This document shows positions 34,240 to 43,590 of a DNA stretch of 64,000 nucleotides, one piece after another. Source of the DNA: Antilocapra americana (taxonomy: Eukaryota > Chordata > Mammalia > Artiodactyla > Antilocapridae). Positions within the stretch are counted from its first letter, which is position 1. Each line of letters opens with the position of its first letter. A program made the translations under genes and the position numbers. The notes beneath the pieces are model-generated. The model was not told where the DNA came from. It did no database searches and was given only the letters and a program-made list of their open reading frames with translations. The stretch is taken from positions 10,021,441-10,085,440 of the forward strand of contig ML664175.1 of the NCBI GenBank assembly GCA_007570785.1. Reading direction: 5' to 3'.

Positions 34240-34790
34240 AGAGATAAGAGGACCAATTCTTTGGGAATAGGGGCATCAAGGTCTTTCTGGCTACTTCCTG
34301 CTGAACTGGGATGGTGAGGGGCATTGGACCTCCCCCTCTTGCTAGTCTCAGGCCTAGAAACACTGTCCTTATAGCAGTGTCCATCTAAGGATAAGTGATA
34401 TTTTCTATGGTTGGCTATAGTTTTATATATCCTTGTTGAACTGGCACTGCATGCTGTAGCTTGTTGACTTGGGCAGAGACAAAGCAGGTTAGACAATTGA
34501 TAATACATGGAGCAATCATAAGCATCATCAATATGGCATAACAAGGACTAGTAGGGGCATTAGCCAACTCCAAATTTCCATCACCAGGATGGCTCAAGTC
34601 CTTCCTCGTTCAGGGATCAGAAGATCTATCTCCTGTCTGTTTTGGAGTACAACCCCTGCCAAGCTATGTTGGCACTTTAGAGCTGTCCTGAGAAATCTTA
34701 TCCCCAGAAACTAGATTTTGTTCATTAGAATGGCACACATTTGTAGTTCTGAATAGTCATCTGAGATCTCCCAGGGGCTCACAGGTGTAC
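34240..34790 (-). pseudogene. Env remnant (transmembrane-subunit tail), badly broken
   Basis: Between the integrase end and the polypurine tract only about 550 bp remain, far short of a complete env (about 1.5-2 kb). A hydrophobic, membrane-anchor-like stretch on the minus strand (around 34480-34580) and a following cytoplasmic-like part suggest the C-terminal transmembrane subunit. The surface subunit is absent. Multiple stops and frameshifts make it non-functional. Confidence 0.55.
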
Positions 34791-34799
34791 TGAGTGTCC

Positions 34800-35186
34800 T
34801 CTTCAGTTTTCTTCCACAGCTTGATTCATGAGTAGTGAATCCAGGAGTCATGTCCTGGTATCTTGACTGCTGTGGGGGTAGAAAGTATTACAGGGTAGGG
34901 GCCCTTCCATGTGGGATGGAGTTGAGCCTTTGGGGACCCATCTTTTCAGACTTCAATTAGGACTTGAGTCCCTGAAGCATATAGTGGTGACTCCTTAGAA
35001 TCTTTTGGGTCCTGGTTGACACCTCACAAGCGTATATCCTGTTGGAATTGCCCAATGGCCATGGTATAAGACTGGAGGGTGTGAGCCTCTGGATCTAGGA
35101 AGAGGTCATTGACATAAACAAAAGGTCTCTCATATAGCATCTCATAAGGACTAAGTCCAACCTGTTCCTTAGGGACATTATGGGTG
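34800..35186 (-). pseudogene. Integrase C-terminal domain, downstream of the BovB insert
   Basis: On the minus strand the frame resumes with SPYEMLYERPF (about 35140-35110) and later shows GTQVLIEV and [12 protein letters not shown], the conserved C-terminal (SH3-like) region of gammaretroviral integrases. Several in-frame stops are present. It is separated from the catalytic core by the BovB at 35187-36292, and continuity resumes across an 8 bp TSD. Confidence 0.8.
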
Positions 35187-36292
35187 CAGTTCAGTTCAGT
35201 TCAGTCTCTCAGTCGTGTCTGACTCTTTGCAACCCCATGAACCACAGCAAGCCAGGTATCCCTGTCCATCACCAACTCCCAGAGTTTACTCAAACTCATG
35301 TCCATTGAGTCGATGATGCCATCCAACCATCTTATCCTCTGTCATCCCCTTTTCCTCCTGCCTTCAATCGTTCCCAACATCAGGGTCTTTTCAAATGAGT
35401 CAGCTTTTCACATCAGGTGGCCAAAATATTGGAGTTTCAGCTTCAACATCAGTCCTTCCAATGAACACCCAGGACTGATTTCCTTAAGGATGGACTGGTT
35501 GGATCTCCTTGCAGTACAAGGGACTCTTAAGAGTCTTCAACACCACAGTTCAAAAGCATCAATTCTTTGGTGCTCAGCTTTCTTCACAGTCCAACTCTCA
35601 CATCCATACATGACCACTGGAAAAACCATAGCCTTGACTAGATGGACCTTTGTTGACAAAGTAATGTCTCTGCTTTTTAATATGCTGTCTAGGTTGGTCA
35701 TAACTTTCCTTCCAAGGAGTAAGCATTAATTTCATGGCTGCAATCACCATCTGCAGTGATTTTGGAGCACCCAAAAATAAAGTCAGCCACTGTTTCTACT
35801 GTTTCCCTATCTATTTGCCATGAAGTGATGGGACCGGATGCCATAATCTTAGTTTTCTGAATGTTGAGCTTTAAGCCAACTTTTCTACTCTCCTCTTTTC
35901 ACTTTCATCAAGAGGCTCTTTAGTTCTTCTTAACTTTCTGCCATAAGGGTGGTGTCATCTGCATATCTGAGGTTATTGGTATTTCTCCCAGAAATCTTGA
36001 CTCTAGCTTGTGCTTCCTCCAGTCCAGCGTTTCTCATGATGTACTCTGCATATAAGTTAAATAAGCAGGGTGACAATATATAGCCTTGACGTACTCCTTT
36101 TCCTATTTGGAACAGTCTGTCGTTCCATGTCCAGTCCTAACTGTTGCTTCCTGACCTGCATACAGGTTTCTCAAGAGGCAAGTCATGTGGTCTGGTATTC
36201 CCATCTCTTTCAGAATTTTACACAGTTGACTGTAATCCACATAGTCAAAAGCTTTGGCATAGTCAATAAAGCAGAAATAGATGTTTTGTGAA
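35187..36292 (-). mobile_element. BovB inserted in the proviral integrase
   Basis: The 3' end is at the left (cagttcagttcagttcagtc) and the 5'-truncated edge at the right near the BovB phrase aaagcagaaatagatgtttt. The TSD tatgggtg lies at 35179-35186 and 36293-36300. The 143-codon plus-strand frame at 35298-35729 is a shadow of the BovB C-terminal region. Insertion after proviral fixation dates this BovB as younger than the ERV. Confidence 0.9.
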
Positions 36293-36300
36293 TATGGGTG

Positions 36301-36990
36301 AAGAGGAGAGCTATTGGTAAAGCCTCCCTCCATCCCAGGGAGGTCTCCTGGGTTATCCTTTTTATCACTGATTTTAAGAATTCGTTGGCTCTTCCTACTT
36401 TCCCTGAAGACTGAGGCCTCCGGGCACAGTAGAGATAATAAATAATGCCCAAAGCTTTGGAGACCCCTTGGGGTAAATGATGTCCCACTGTCACTTTGTA
36501 ATGACCTGGGCAGACCAAATCTCAAAATGATTTCAGGGAGCATGTTTTTTTTTACCACTTCCTCAACTTTCTCAGTCTGGGTGGGAAAGCCTTCAATCCA
36601 TCCTGTGAATGTATCTATCATGACTAATAAATATTTATATCCTTGAGAAACTGGCATCTGGGTGAACTCCATCTGCCAGTCCTCTTCTGGGTAGGTCCCA
36701 CATCATTGCACAGGCTAGGCCAGCTGCGATCTTCGAGCTCCTTGTGGGTTGTTTAATTGGCAAGTAGGACAAGAGAAGACCACTTGCCTTATAGTCGTTT
36801 GGAGGCCTGTTCCTCTGAAGGACCTTTCTAGCAATCTTTGGAGGGCCTTTTCCCCTAAATGAGTGGTGGCATGTAAGGAGTGAACTAACTACCACTGGAG
36901 GTTCCCAGGCAGAAAAAGGAGTTCCTCCTTTTGGAACCACTCCATTTGATCTTCCTGAAAGCCCTCTTAGCTTTAAGAGTCTCACCTTCA
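36301..36990 (-). pseudogene. Integrase zinc-binding and catalytic core, broken
   Basis: The minus strand shows the HHCC zinc-binding region (about 36740-36880, ending SCPTCQLNNPQ), then the core with MIDTFTGWIEGFP (first Asp, about 36600-36640) and LQSDSGTSF (second Asp, about 36480-36510). A frameshift lies downstream of that. The third acidic residue is lost: in SSGKVGRAN the expected Glu is Gly (codon at 36393-36395). Stops occur near 36700. It is therefore catalytically dead. Confidence 0.85.
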
Positions 36991-37790
36991 GTATCTGAAG
37001 GAGTTTCTGGCAAATTAGTCTGTGGAACTAAGGTGGCAACCCCTATTAGGTCATTTTTCTGTAATGCTGCTCTGTTAGCTGCCTGATCAGCTGCTTGGTT
37101 TCCTCATGCCACTTCTGTGCTCCCTTTTTGGTGTCCTTTACAATGGGTGACTGAAACCTCAGTGGGCAGGTGGACTGCCTCCAAGAGTCTGAGGATTTGA
37201 TCACCATATTTGATTGGGGACCCTCGGGTGATCAAGTGGCCTTTCTTTCCAAATAGCAGCATCTGCATATAGCACCAAAAAGGTGCTTCTCAGTGTCGGA
37301 GAAGGAAATGGCACCCCACTCCAGTACTCTTGCCTGGAAAATCCCACAGGTGGAGGAACCTGGTAGGCTGCAGTCCATGGGGTCGCTACGAGTCGCACAT
37401 GACTGAGTGACTTCCCTTTCACTTTTCACTTTTATGCATTGAAGAAGGAAATGGCAACCCACTCCAGTGTTCTTGCCTGGAGAATCCCAGGGGCAGGGGA
37501 GCCTGGTGGGCTGCCGTCATGGACACGACTGAGGTGACTTAGCAGCAGCAGCAGAAGTCAATATAAATGGCTATTCTTCTTCCTTTTCCTAGCTCTAAAG
37601 CTCGAGTCAGGGCTATGCACTCCTTTAATTGGGCTGAAGTACCTGGTGGCAAAGGTTTAGCCTCTATGGTCTCAAAATTAGAGACTACTGCATATCCGGC
37701 TCTTCTTTATCTGTCTAAGACAAAGCTGCTTCCATCAATGTACCACATTTTCTCAGGATAGGTCAGAGAATCTTCCAACAATCCCTCTCG
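36991..37790 (-). pseudogene. RNase H domain split by a SINE
   Basis: In transcription order: WYIDGSSF near 37725-37750 (first catalytic Asp), LKECIALTRALEL (Glu, about 37610), IAIYID (Asp, about 37565), then the SINE insert. After it come IWKERPLDHP (about 37220-37255), THCKGHQKG and NQAADQAAN (about 37080-37110, last Asp). All four catalytic acids are visible, but there are stops (for example near 37705 and 37110) and the insert splits the domain. Confidence 0.85.
37299..37556 (+). mobile_element. Dimeric Bov-tA-type SINE inside proviral RNase H
   Basis: Two forward 3'-type monomers: gagaaggaaatggcacccca…gactgagtgacttcc, then after tatgcattgaa a second gaagaaggaaatggcaaccc… closing at cagcagcagcagaagtc. 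This is the forward counterpart of the reversed dimer at 23592-23856, sharing the CAG/CTG edge. It is younger than the provirus. Confidence 0.82.
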
Positions 37791-37799
37791 GGGTTTTGT

Positions 37800-38070
37800 C
37801 TAGTGGTCCAAGGTTTCTAGGCAAGAGCAAAACGGAAGAGAGCCCTCAGGAGTAGGCAGGAGGGTGGCTGGTTTAAGAACGTCACAAGGGGATATAGCGA
37901 GGCCTGGATTTTCCATCCGCACTACTTGATATCTGAGGAGTCTTTGATCAGACATCCATAAATGGCCTCTCCCATTTAGAAGTTGTTTCACTTGGCTGGT
38001 AAAAATAGTTGGTTTGCCCCCAAAAGAGAGTTTTAACGCATCTTCTATCAGGACTGCAATAGCTGCAAGA
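37800..38070 (-). pseudogene. RT thumb/connection remnant; palm deleted
   Basis: The minus strand reads LAAIAVLIEDALKLSFGGKP (about 38070-38010) followed by GRGHLWMSDQRLLRYQVV and LNPATLLP-like text (decayed to LKPATLLP), the connection region of gammaretroviral RT. Only about 200 bp separate it from the protease, so roughly 1 kb encoding fingers and palm has been lost. The frame reads continuously over about 90 codons from 38070. Confidence 0.8.
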
Positions 38071-38079
38071 TTTCAAAGG

Positions 38080-38330
38080 CAGGGAGAGATTTCTTCCCAA
38101 TAAGGGAAGAGGACAGTCAGGGACCACTAGAAACTAGTGGGAAAATATTTGTCCATCCCAGCAACATAGTGCTCAGGTGAATCATTTTGTAATTATTTTT
38201 CCTGTAGCACCCAAAATGGTACAGATTTGGGAGGAGAAGGCACTGGAATAGGGGGAGCAGGCAGCCCCTGTGTCAACAAAGAAATTCTTGGACCTACCTG
38301 CCACATCCAGTTGCACCCTTGGCTCCAGCC
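38080..38330 (-). pseudogene. Retroviral aspartic protease fragment
   Basis: The catalytic motif FVDTGA is at 38263-38280 on the minus strand, preceded by ITITGLEPRVQLDVAG-like sequence. The C-terminal half is truncated and carries stops, merging with the RT deletion. The protease would cleave Gag-Pol in the virion; this one is a relic. Confidence 0.8.
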
Positions 38331-38442
38331 CTGTGATGGTTATCTGTGACAGGCAGGCTGGCTGGAGTGGGCTGCTTCAGTCCTGTTGAACCATCATGAG
38401 GGAAGGTTTGGCACTTGACCTTGAGGCTCTCGGATCTTGAGG

Positions 38443-38990
38443 ACAGAGTGCAGTCCAATGTCCCAAATGATGGCATTTGTAGCAAGCCGTTTTAGGAGAC
38501 TTGTCACGGTTTGGACACTCTTTGGCTCAGTGCCCCACGTGTCTACAGATTAGGCATTTGCCTGGTGCCTTTTCCTTCAAGGACTCAGGGTTTGCCATAG
38601 GGCTTCCCTGTTGGGTGGCCAGCATCTGGGCATGCCTTGTCTCTTTCTTTTTCTCCATTTCCTGGGCCTTGGCCTCCCTTTCCTATTCTCTGTTATAAAA
38701 GGTATTGGTGGCTATCTGGACCATCTCATCCAAAGAGGCATCAGGGTCCTGCTGTTGTACTTGTTGTATTTTTATCCTGATGTCTGATGCACACTGGGAC
38801 AGGAATTTGTCCTTTCAAGTCACCTGTCCCTCATAAGAGTCTAAGTCCAGATTGATAAACTTTAGGAGGACCTCTTTTAGCCTTTCCAGAAAGGTAATGG
38901 GGTTCTCATGGGGCTCCTGAGTTATTGCTGACACTGGGCATAGACCCACAAGTAATAGACTTCCCTCTATTTCCATGAGTAGACTTTCTT
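38443..38990 (-). pseudogene. Gag capsid C-terminus and two zinc knuckles
   Basis: Capsid C-terminal text (NPITFLERLKEVLLKF, about 38850-38910) leads into a charged linker and two CCHC knuckles. The first is at 38515-38556, with a TGA replacing the usual Trp after GH. The second is at 38443-38484 (CYKCHHLGHWTALC, intact spacing C-X2-C-X4-H-X4-C). They are in the same frame with 10 codons between. Two knuckles are seen in some class I ERVs but not in typical murine-type viruses. A further stop lies near 38820. Confidence 0.85.
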
Positions 38991-39064
38991 AGAAGTGAGT
39001 CTTTCTGAAGCTTATCCTACCCAGTACTGTTGCAACCTGAGAGCCAGGCATCCGTGGGTCAGGG

Positions 39065-39300
39065 TGCAGATCCCCAGGCAAGCTGAGACATGACAGCCTC
39101 CTGGAGATCGAATCCCCGGGCAGGTCGGGGCAGGTTGGCTTCCTGAGAACTGGGTCCCTGGGCAAATCAAGGCGTGACGACATCCTGGGACACCTGGACT
39201 GGCAGATTCCCAAGCAGGTTGAGGTGTGACTACCTTTTGAGGACCAGATCCCTAGACAGGTCAAGGCAGGTTGACCTCCTGGGACTCCCAGACTGGAGTT
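39065..39300 (-). repeat. 42 bp tandem repeats in the proviral gag/leader region
   Basis: Five diverged units, with repeat phrases starting near 39071, 39113, 39155, 39207 and 39249. Spacing is 42 bp except for one 52 bp step. Each unit carries a cccaggcaggt-like then cctcctggga-like phrase. Three of the four steps preserve frame (14 codons), and a minus-strand frame stays open across 38989-39399. The repeats are upstream of the capsid remnant, where matrix/p12-like sequence would be expected. Confidence 0.7.
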
Positions 39301-40033
39301 GGGCATCCCCAAGGTCTCCAGCGTGACCAGTGCTGGGTGTAATTTTGACTCATTGCCAGTTTGCTCACCACAGATGGGAATAGATATGATGTAAAGCAAT
39401 CCAAGCCTGTGCCCTGGGACTGGTAACCTGGTGAAACAGTCTTAAGCCTTATCCTCTTACTGCTCTAAGGGACTGTAAGTCACTGATTTCCTCCCCATAA
39501 GAGCAGCTTAGGGTGTTTCCAATGGTAAACATTTCTTGTCATAGATTCACTTTAGGTAATAACAGAAGTAATGACAAAGGAATGGGTTATCTGGGCTGTT
39601 AAGGGTATTTAGAGTATTTTAATAACAAGCAGAGTGGAACAATGTTGCCTACAAGGGGGCAAGGTCCTGGTTGTAGGAGTTAGTAATTGGCTTAAGAACA
39701 AATTGGAAAGAGGCAACAGACCAGATGTTCCATAAAAGTGGAGTGTAGATTTGATCCTGGGGTACAGTTTTGTTAGGCATATGTCCCTCCAACCTTAGGA
39801 GCAAGGACCTCCTTGCTCCTTAGCCGGAGGTCTTCTGGAATCTGAGACTGAGCCTTGTGAGCTTTCTGCTGAGTTCCTTTGTCACTGTCCCAATTTCCAG
39901 CATGTTGGGCTTCTTGTCACTTCCTCTATTCTGGGTTTTCTTTGCATTCAACTCCCACCATGGGAACTTTCGCTGAATTGGGCTCCTGCTGTGCTTCGCC
40001 TTCTCCTTGCTGAGGTTGTTTCAGCCAGTTTAA
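39300..40033 (-). other. Proviral leader / gag 5' region, unassigned
   Basis: It lies between the primer site and the tandem repeats. I recognise no matrix motif and cannot place a Gag start. It probably includes the untranslated leader and decayed matrix-coding sequence. Confidence 0.5.
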
Positions 40034-40051
40034 ATCAGAGTCACAGCACCA
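40034..40051 (-). other. tRNA-His-like primer binding site
   Basis: The minus strand reads tggtgctgtgactctgat. The plus-strand version, atcagagtcacagcacca, matches the 3' end of vertebrate tRNA-His (…ATCCGAGTCACGGCACCA) at 16 of 18 positions. Both differences are transitions or transversions at single sites, as expected for decay. It lies 15 nt from the LTR end, which is further than usual. Confidence 0.75.
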
Positions 40052-40066
40052 TAGATGTCAGAGGAG

Positions 40067-40488
40067 TGTGTAATTTCCTTGGTTCTGTCTCATCACAACA
40101 AAAATTAGAAGTGATGGACCAGCTCTTGGATGGACCAGTATTACTGCTCCATGTTACAGCTCAGTTTTATTTAGAAAATAGAGGAAAAAACATCCTTGAG
40201 GCATGAGGGCATGCCAACCCAAAAGCCCGGAAGAGAAAAGAGGGGGGGGACAGGGGGAGGGGAGAGACAGAGACCCCTGGCCCTTTGACTCCTCTTTTTA
40301 ATGTTTTTTCTCCTTCCCCTGGGCCTGCCCTATGTAAATTGGGCTAGCCAGGGGTGCTGTTTGTTCTACCTGATGTCCTTACTCAGGTCCTCAGACTCTC
40401 CTTTGTTCTATTTTCGCAGGCTTTTCCCTTCCTTATCTTTTAGCCACCAACATTCTGGACTCCTTTTTCCTATTTCAACTATCTAACA
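40067..40488 (-). mobile_element. 5' LTR of the provirus
   Basis: 422 bp, plus-strand tgtgtaatttcc…tatctaaca. It is the direct-repeat partner of 33790-34228, with roughly 10% differences and small indels. AATAAA on the minus strand lies at 40167-40172. Divergence between the two LTRs, identical at integration, implies an insertion of tens of millions of years, older than the clean-TSD BovBs. Confidence 0.88.
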
Positions 40489-41019
40489 AAAAGATGCAAG
40501 AAGGCTTCCATCTAGGAAGATGCCTGCTCAAACAGATACCTTTCGAAAAATGCTGGGGTTCTAACCCAGCCTCAGAGAATATACTCAGAATCTTAAGAAT
40601 CAAAATCTGTCCTTACCACGCCTCAACAGACTGTCACCCAGAGCACTGGCTCAAGAGTTGGACTTATGAATGGAGCCTGAATTAGCCAAGAATGAAACAA
40701 AGTCTTCAAAAGTGCACACTTGGGGTCCTGGATGATATGTTCAGGGATCCAATGATGAATTCAATCTTGTCTGAGTCACTAAATCATAACTGTAAAAAAA
40801 AAAGTCATTCAGATACTTATCACACTGGTAAGAAAGACTTTATTCAGAACTACTGTAATAAGAGTATCACAGTAGGGGAAAGATTATAGCAAAGATTACA
40901 GTCAAGGATTTATAGCCAATGAATGGAGTGATGGAGTTAGAGGAAAATGACTAAAAGGAAATATCAAGGATAAGGGGATTCTTACTAAATCCACTTAATA
41001 GTATGCTAGGCCAGCTTGA
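40489..41019. other. Provirus flank; possible LTR-like debris
   Basis: No gene. The segment 40840-41019 (aagactttattcagaactac, tatagccaatgaatggagtg) has the feel of an old LTR fragment, and its text resumes after the BovB at 43591, but I cannot name the family. Confidence 0.35.
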
Positions 41020-41029
41020 TCAGATATCA

Positions 41030-43580
41030 CAACCCCTTAAGGATCACAGCCTTGTCATGGTGAAGGGGCTTGCCTAACTCAATGAAGCTAGGGACACCCA
41101 AGATGGACAGGTCGTAGTGAGAGGTCTGACAAAACGTGGTCCACTGCAAGAAGAAATGGCAAACCACTCCAGTATTCTTGCTGCGAGAACCCCGTAAATA
41201 GTATGAAAAGACAAAAAGATATGACACCAGAAGATGAGCCCCCCAGGTCAAAAGGTGTTCAATATGCTACAGAAGAAGAGTGGAGGGCAATTACTAATAG
41301 CCCCGGAAAGAATGAAGCCACTGAGACAAAACAGAAACGATGCTCAGTTGTGTATGTACCTGGTGGTGAAAGTAAAGTCCAGTGCTGTAAAGAACAGTAT
41401 TACATATGAACCTGGAATGTAAGGTCCACTAATCAAGATCACTTGGACGTGGTCAAGCAGGAGATGGCAAGAGTAAATATCAACATCTTAGGAATCAGTG
41501 AACTAAAATGGACAGAGATGGGTGAATTTAACTCAGAAGACCATTATATCTACAACTGTGGGCAAATCAAATCCCTTGTGATTATACAGTGTGGGTGATG
41601 AATAGATTCAAAGGATTAGATCTGGTAGACAGAGTGCCTGAAGAACTACAGATGGAGATTCGTAACACTGTACAGGAGGCGGTGATCAAAACCATCTCCA
41701 AAAAAAAGAAATGCAAAAAAGCAAAATGGCTGTCTGGGAAGGTTTTACAAATACCTGAGGAAAGAAGAGAAGCAAAAAGCAGGGTAGAAAAAGGGAAAGA
41801 TATACCCAACTGAATGCAGAGTTCCAGAGAATAACAAAGAGGGATAAGAAGGCCTTAAATGGACAATGCAAAGAAATAGAGGAAAACAATAGAAAGAGAA
41901 GGACTAGAGATCTCCTCAAGAAAACTAGAGATATCAAGGGAATACTTCATGCAAGGACAGGCAGGATAAAGGACAGAAATAGTGAGGACCTAACAGAAGC
42001 AGAAGAGGTTAAGAAGAGGTGGCAAGAATACAAAGAACTATTTAAAAGGGGCTTAATGACCTGGGTAACCACGATGATGTGGTCACTCACCTAGAGCCAG
42101 ACATCCTGGAATGTGAAGTCAAGTGGGCCTTGGGAAGCATTACTACAAACAAAGCTAGTAGAGGTGATGGAATTCCAACTGAGTTATTTAAAATCCTAAA
42201 AGATAATGCTGTTAAAGTGCTGCACTCAATATGTCAGCAAATTTGGAAAACTCAGCAATGGCCACAGGACTGGAAAAGCTGTTTTTATTCCAATCCCAAA
42301 GAAGGGCAGTGCCAAAGAGTGTTCAAACTACCATACAATTGTACTCATTTCACAAGCTAAGGAAGGTTATGCTCAAAATCATTCAAGCTGGGCTTCGGGA
42401 GTAAGTGAACTAAGAACTTTCAGATGTGCAAATTGGGTTTAGAAAACTCAGAGTAACATAAATTAAACTGCCAACATTCATGGGATTATAGAGAAAGAAA
42501 GGGAATTCCAGGAAAACATCTACTTCTGCTTCACTGACTACATTAAAGCCTTTGACTGTGTGGATCGCAACAAACTGTGGAAAATTCTTAAAGAGACCAG
42601 ACCACCTGACCTGTCTCCTAGGAAACCTGTATGCAGATCAAAAGCAACAGAATTGGACATGGGACTGGTTCAAAATTGGGAAAGGAGTATGTCAAGGCTG
42701 TATATTGTCACCCTACATATGTACTCTATGCACAGTACATCATTAGAAATGCTGGGATAGATGAATCACAAGCCAGAATCAAGATTGCCAGGAAAAATAT
42801 CAACAGGCTCAGATATGCAGATGATACCACTCTAATGGCAGAAAGTGAAGAGGAACTAAACAGCCTCTTGGTGAGGGTGAAAGAGGAGAGTGAAAAAGCT
42901 GGCATGAAACTCAGCTTTCAAAAGACTAAGGTCCTGGCATCTGGTCCCATCACTTCATGGCAAATAGAAGAGGAAAAAAGTGAAAGCAGTAACAGATTAT
43001 ATTTTCTTGAGCTCCAAAATCATTGCAAATGATGACTACAGCCATGAAATTAAAAGATGCTTATTCCTTGGTAGGAAAGCTATAACAAACCTAGATGGTG
43101 TATTAAAAAGCAGAGACATCACTTTGCAGACAAGGGTTTGTATAGCCAAAGCTAAGGTCTTTCCAGTAGTCATGTACAAATGTGAGAGCTGGACTACAAA
43201 GAAAGCTGAGCACCAAAGAACTGACTCTTTTGAATTGTGCTAGAGAAGATTGTTGAGAATCCCTTGCACTCCAAAGAGATCAAACCAGTCAATGCTAAAG
43301 GAACTCAACCATGAATGTTCATTGGAAGGACGGATGCTGAAGCTGAAGCTTCAAAACTTTGCTCACTTAATGTAAAGAGTCAACTCACTGATGCTGGGAA
43401 AGATTGAAGGCAAAAGGAGAAAGGGGTGGCAGAGAAAAAGATGATTTAGATAGCATCACCAACGCAATGGACATAAATTTGAGCAAGCTCTGGGAGATAG
43501 TGGAGGACAGAGAAACTTGGCATACTGCAGTCCACGGGGTCATAGAGTCAGACATGACTTATTGACTGAACAACAAAAAA
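41030..43580 (+). mobile_element. BovB, 2.55 kb, internally deleted
   Basis: TSD tcagatatca at 41020-41029 and 43581-43590. The 5' region is present (gccttgtcatggtgaagggg…), followed by aactaaaatggacagagatg from the endonuclease start. At about 41562 the sequence jumps to the far end of the endonuclease region, removing its core. RT follows: fingers (42079-42360), then GVCQGC and YADD at 42814-42825. C-terminal parts run to 43240 and beyond, ending ttattgactgaacaac. Frameshifts and stops separate these frames. It faces the minus-strand BovB at 44788. Confidence 0.9.
42079..43032 (+). pseudogene. BovB RT domain in broken frames
   Basis: Open pieces at 42079-42360 (fingers, ITTNKASRGDGIPTELFK), then 42552-42746 in another frame, then 42631-43032 with RLRYADDTTLMAESEEEL (YADD at 42814-42825). 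At least two frameshifts separate them. The conserved FTDY/IKAFDCVD block near 42530-42565 decodes in yet another phase. Confidence 0.8.
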
Positions 43581-43590
43581 TCAGATATCA

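Larger units (their letters stand above)
33790..40488 (-). mobile_element. Class I (gammaretrovirus-like) endogenous provirus, defective
   Basis: A minus-strand provirus bounded by two LTRs about 90% identical by eye. In transcription order: 5' LTR 40067-40488, tRNA-His-like primer site, leader and Gag remnant, two zinc knuckles, protease, RT connection, RNase H, integrase, a short env remnant, polypurine tract, and 3' LTR 33790-34228. The RT palm and most of env are deleted, and stops and frameshifts abound. Later insertions are a BovB (35187-36292) and a dimeric SINE (about 37299-37556). The primer site and two-knuckle nucleocapsid suggest a HERV-H-like lineage. No 4-6 bp TSD is visible at the outer ends. 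Confidence 0.88.

Noticed and set aside
35298..35729. 143-codon frame with repeated siblings at 14681-15031 and 18220-18582
   Set aside because: Antisense shadow of the BovB C-terminal coding region in every copy.
36103..36672. 189-codon minus-strand frame as one retroviral gene
   Set aside because: It joins integrase text to BovB text across the insertion edge near 36292, so it is a chimeric reading through two elements, not a gene.
39065..39300. Regular repeats considered as a CRISPR array
   Set aside because: Units are directly adjacent and diverged, with no unique spacers, and they lie in a vertebrate provirus.
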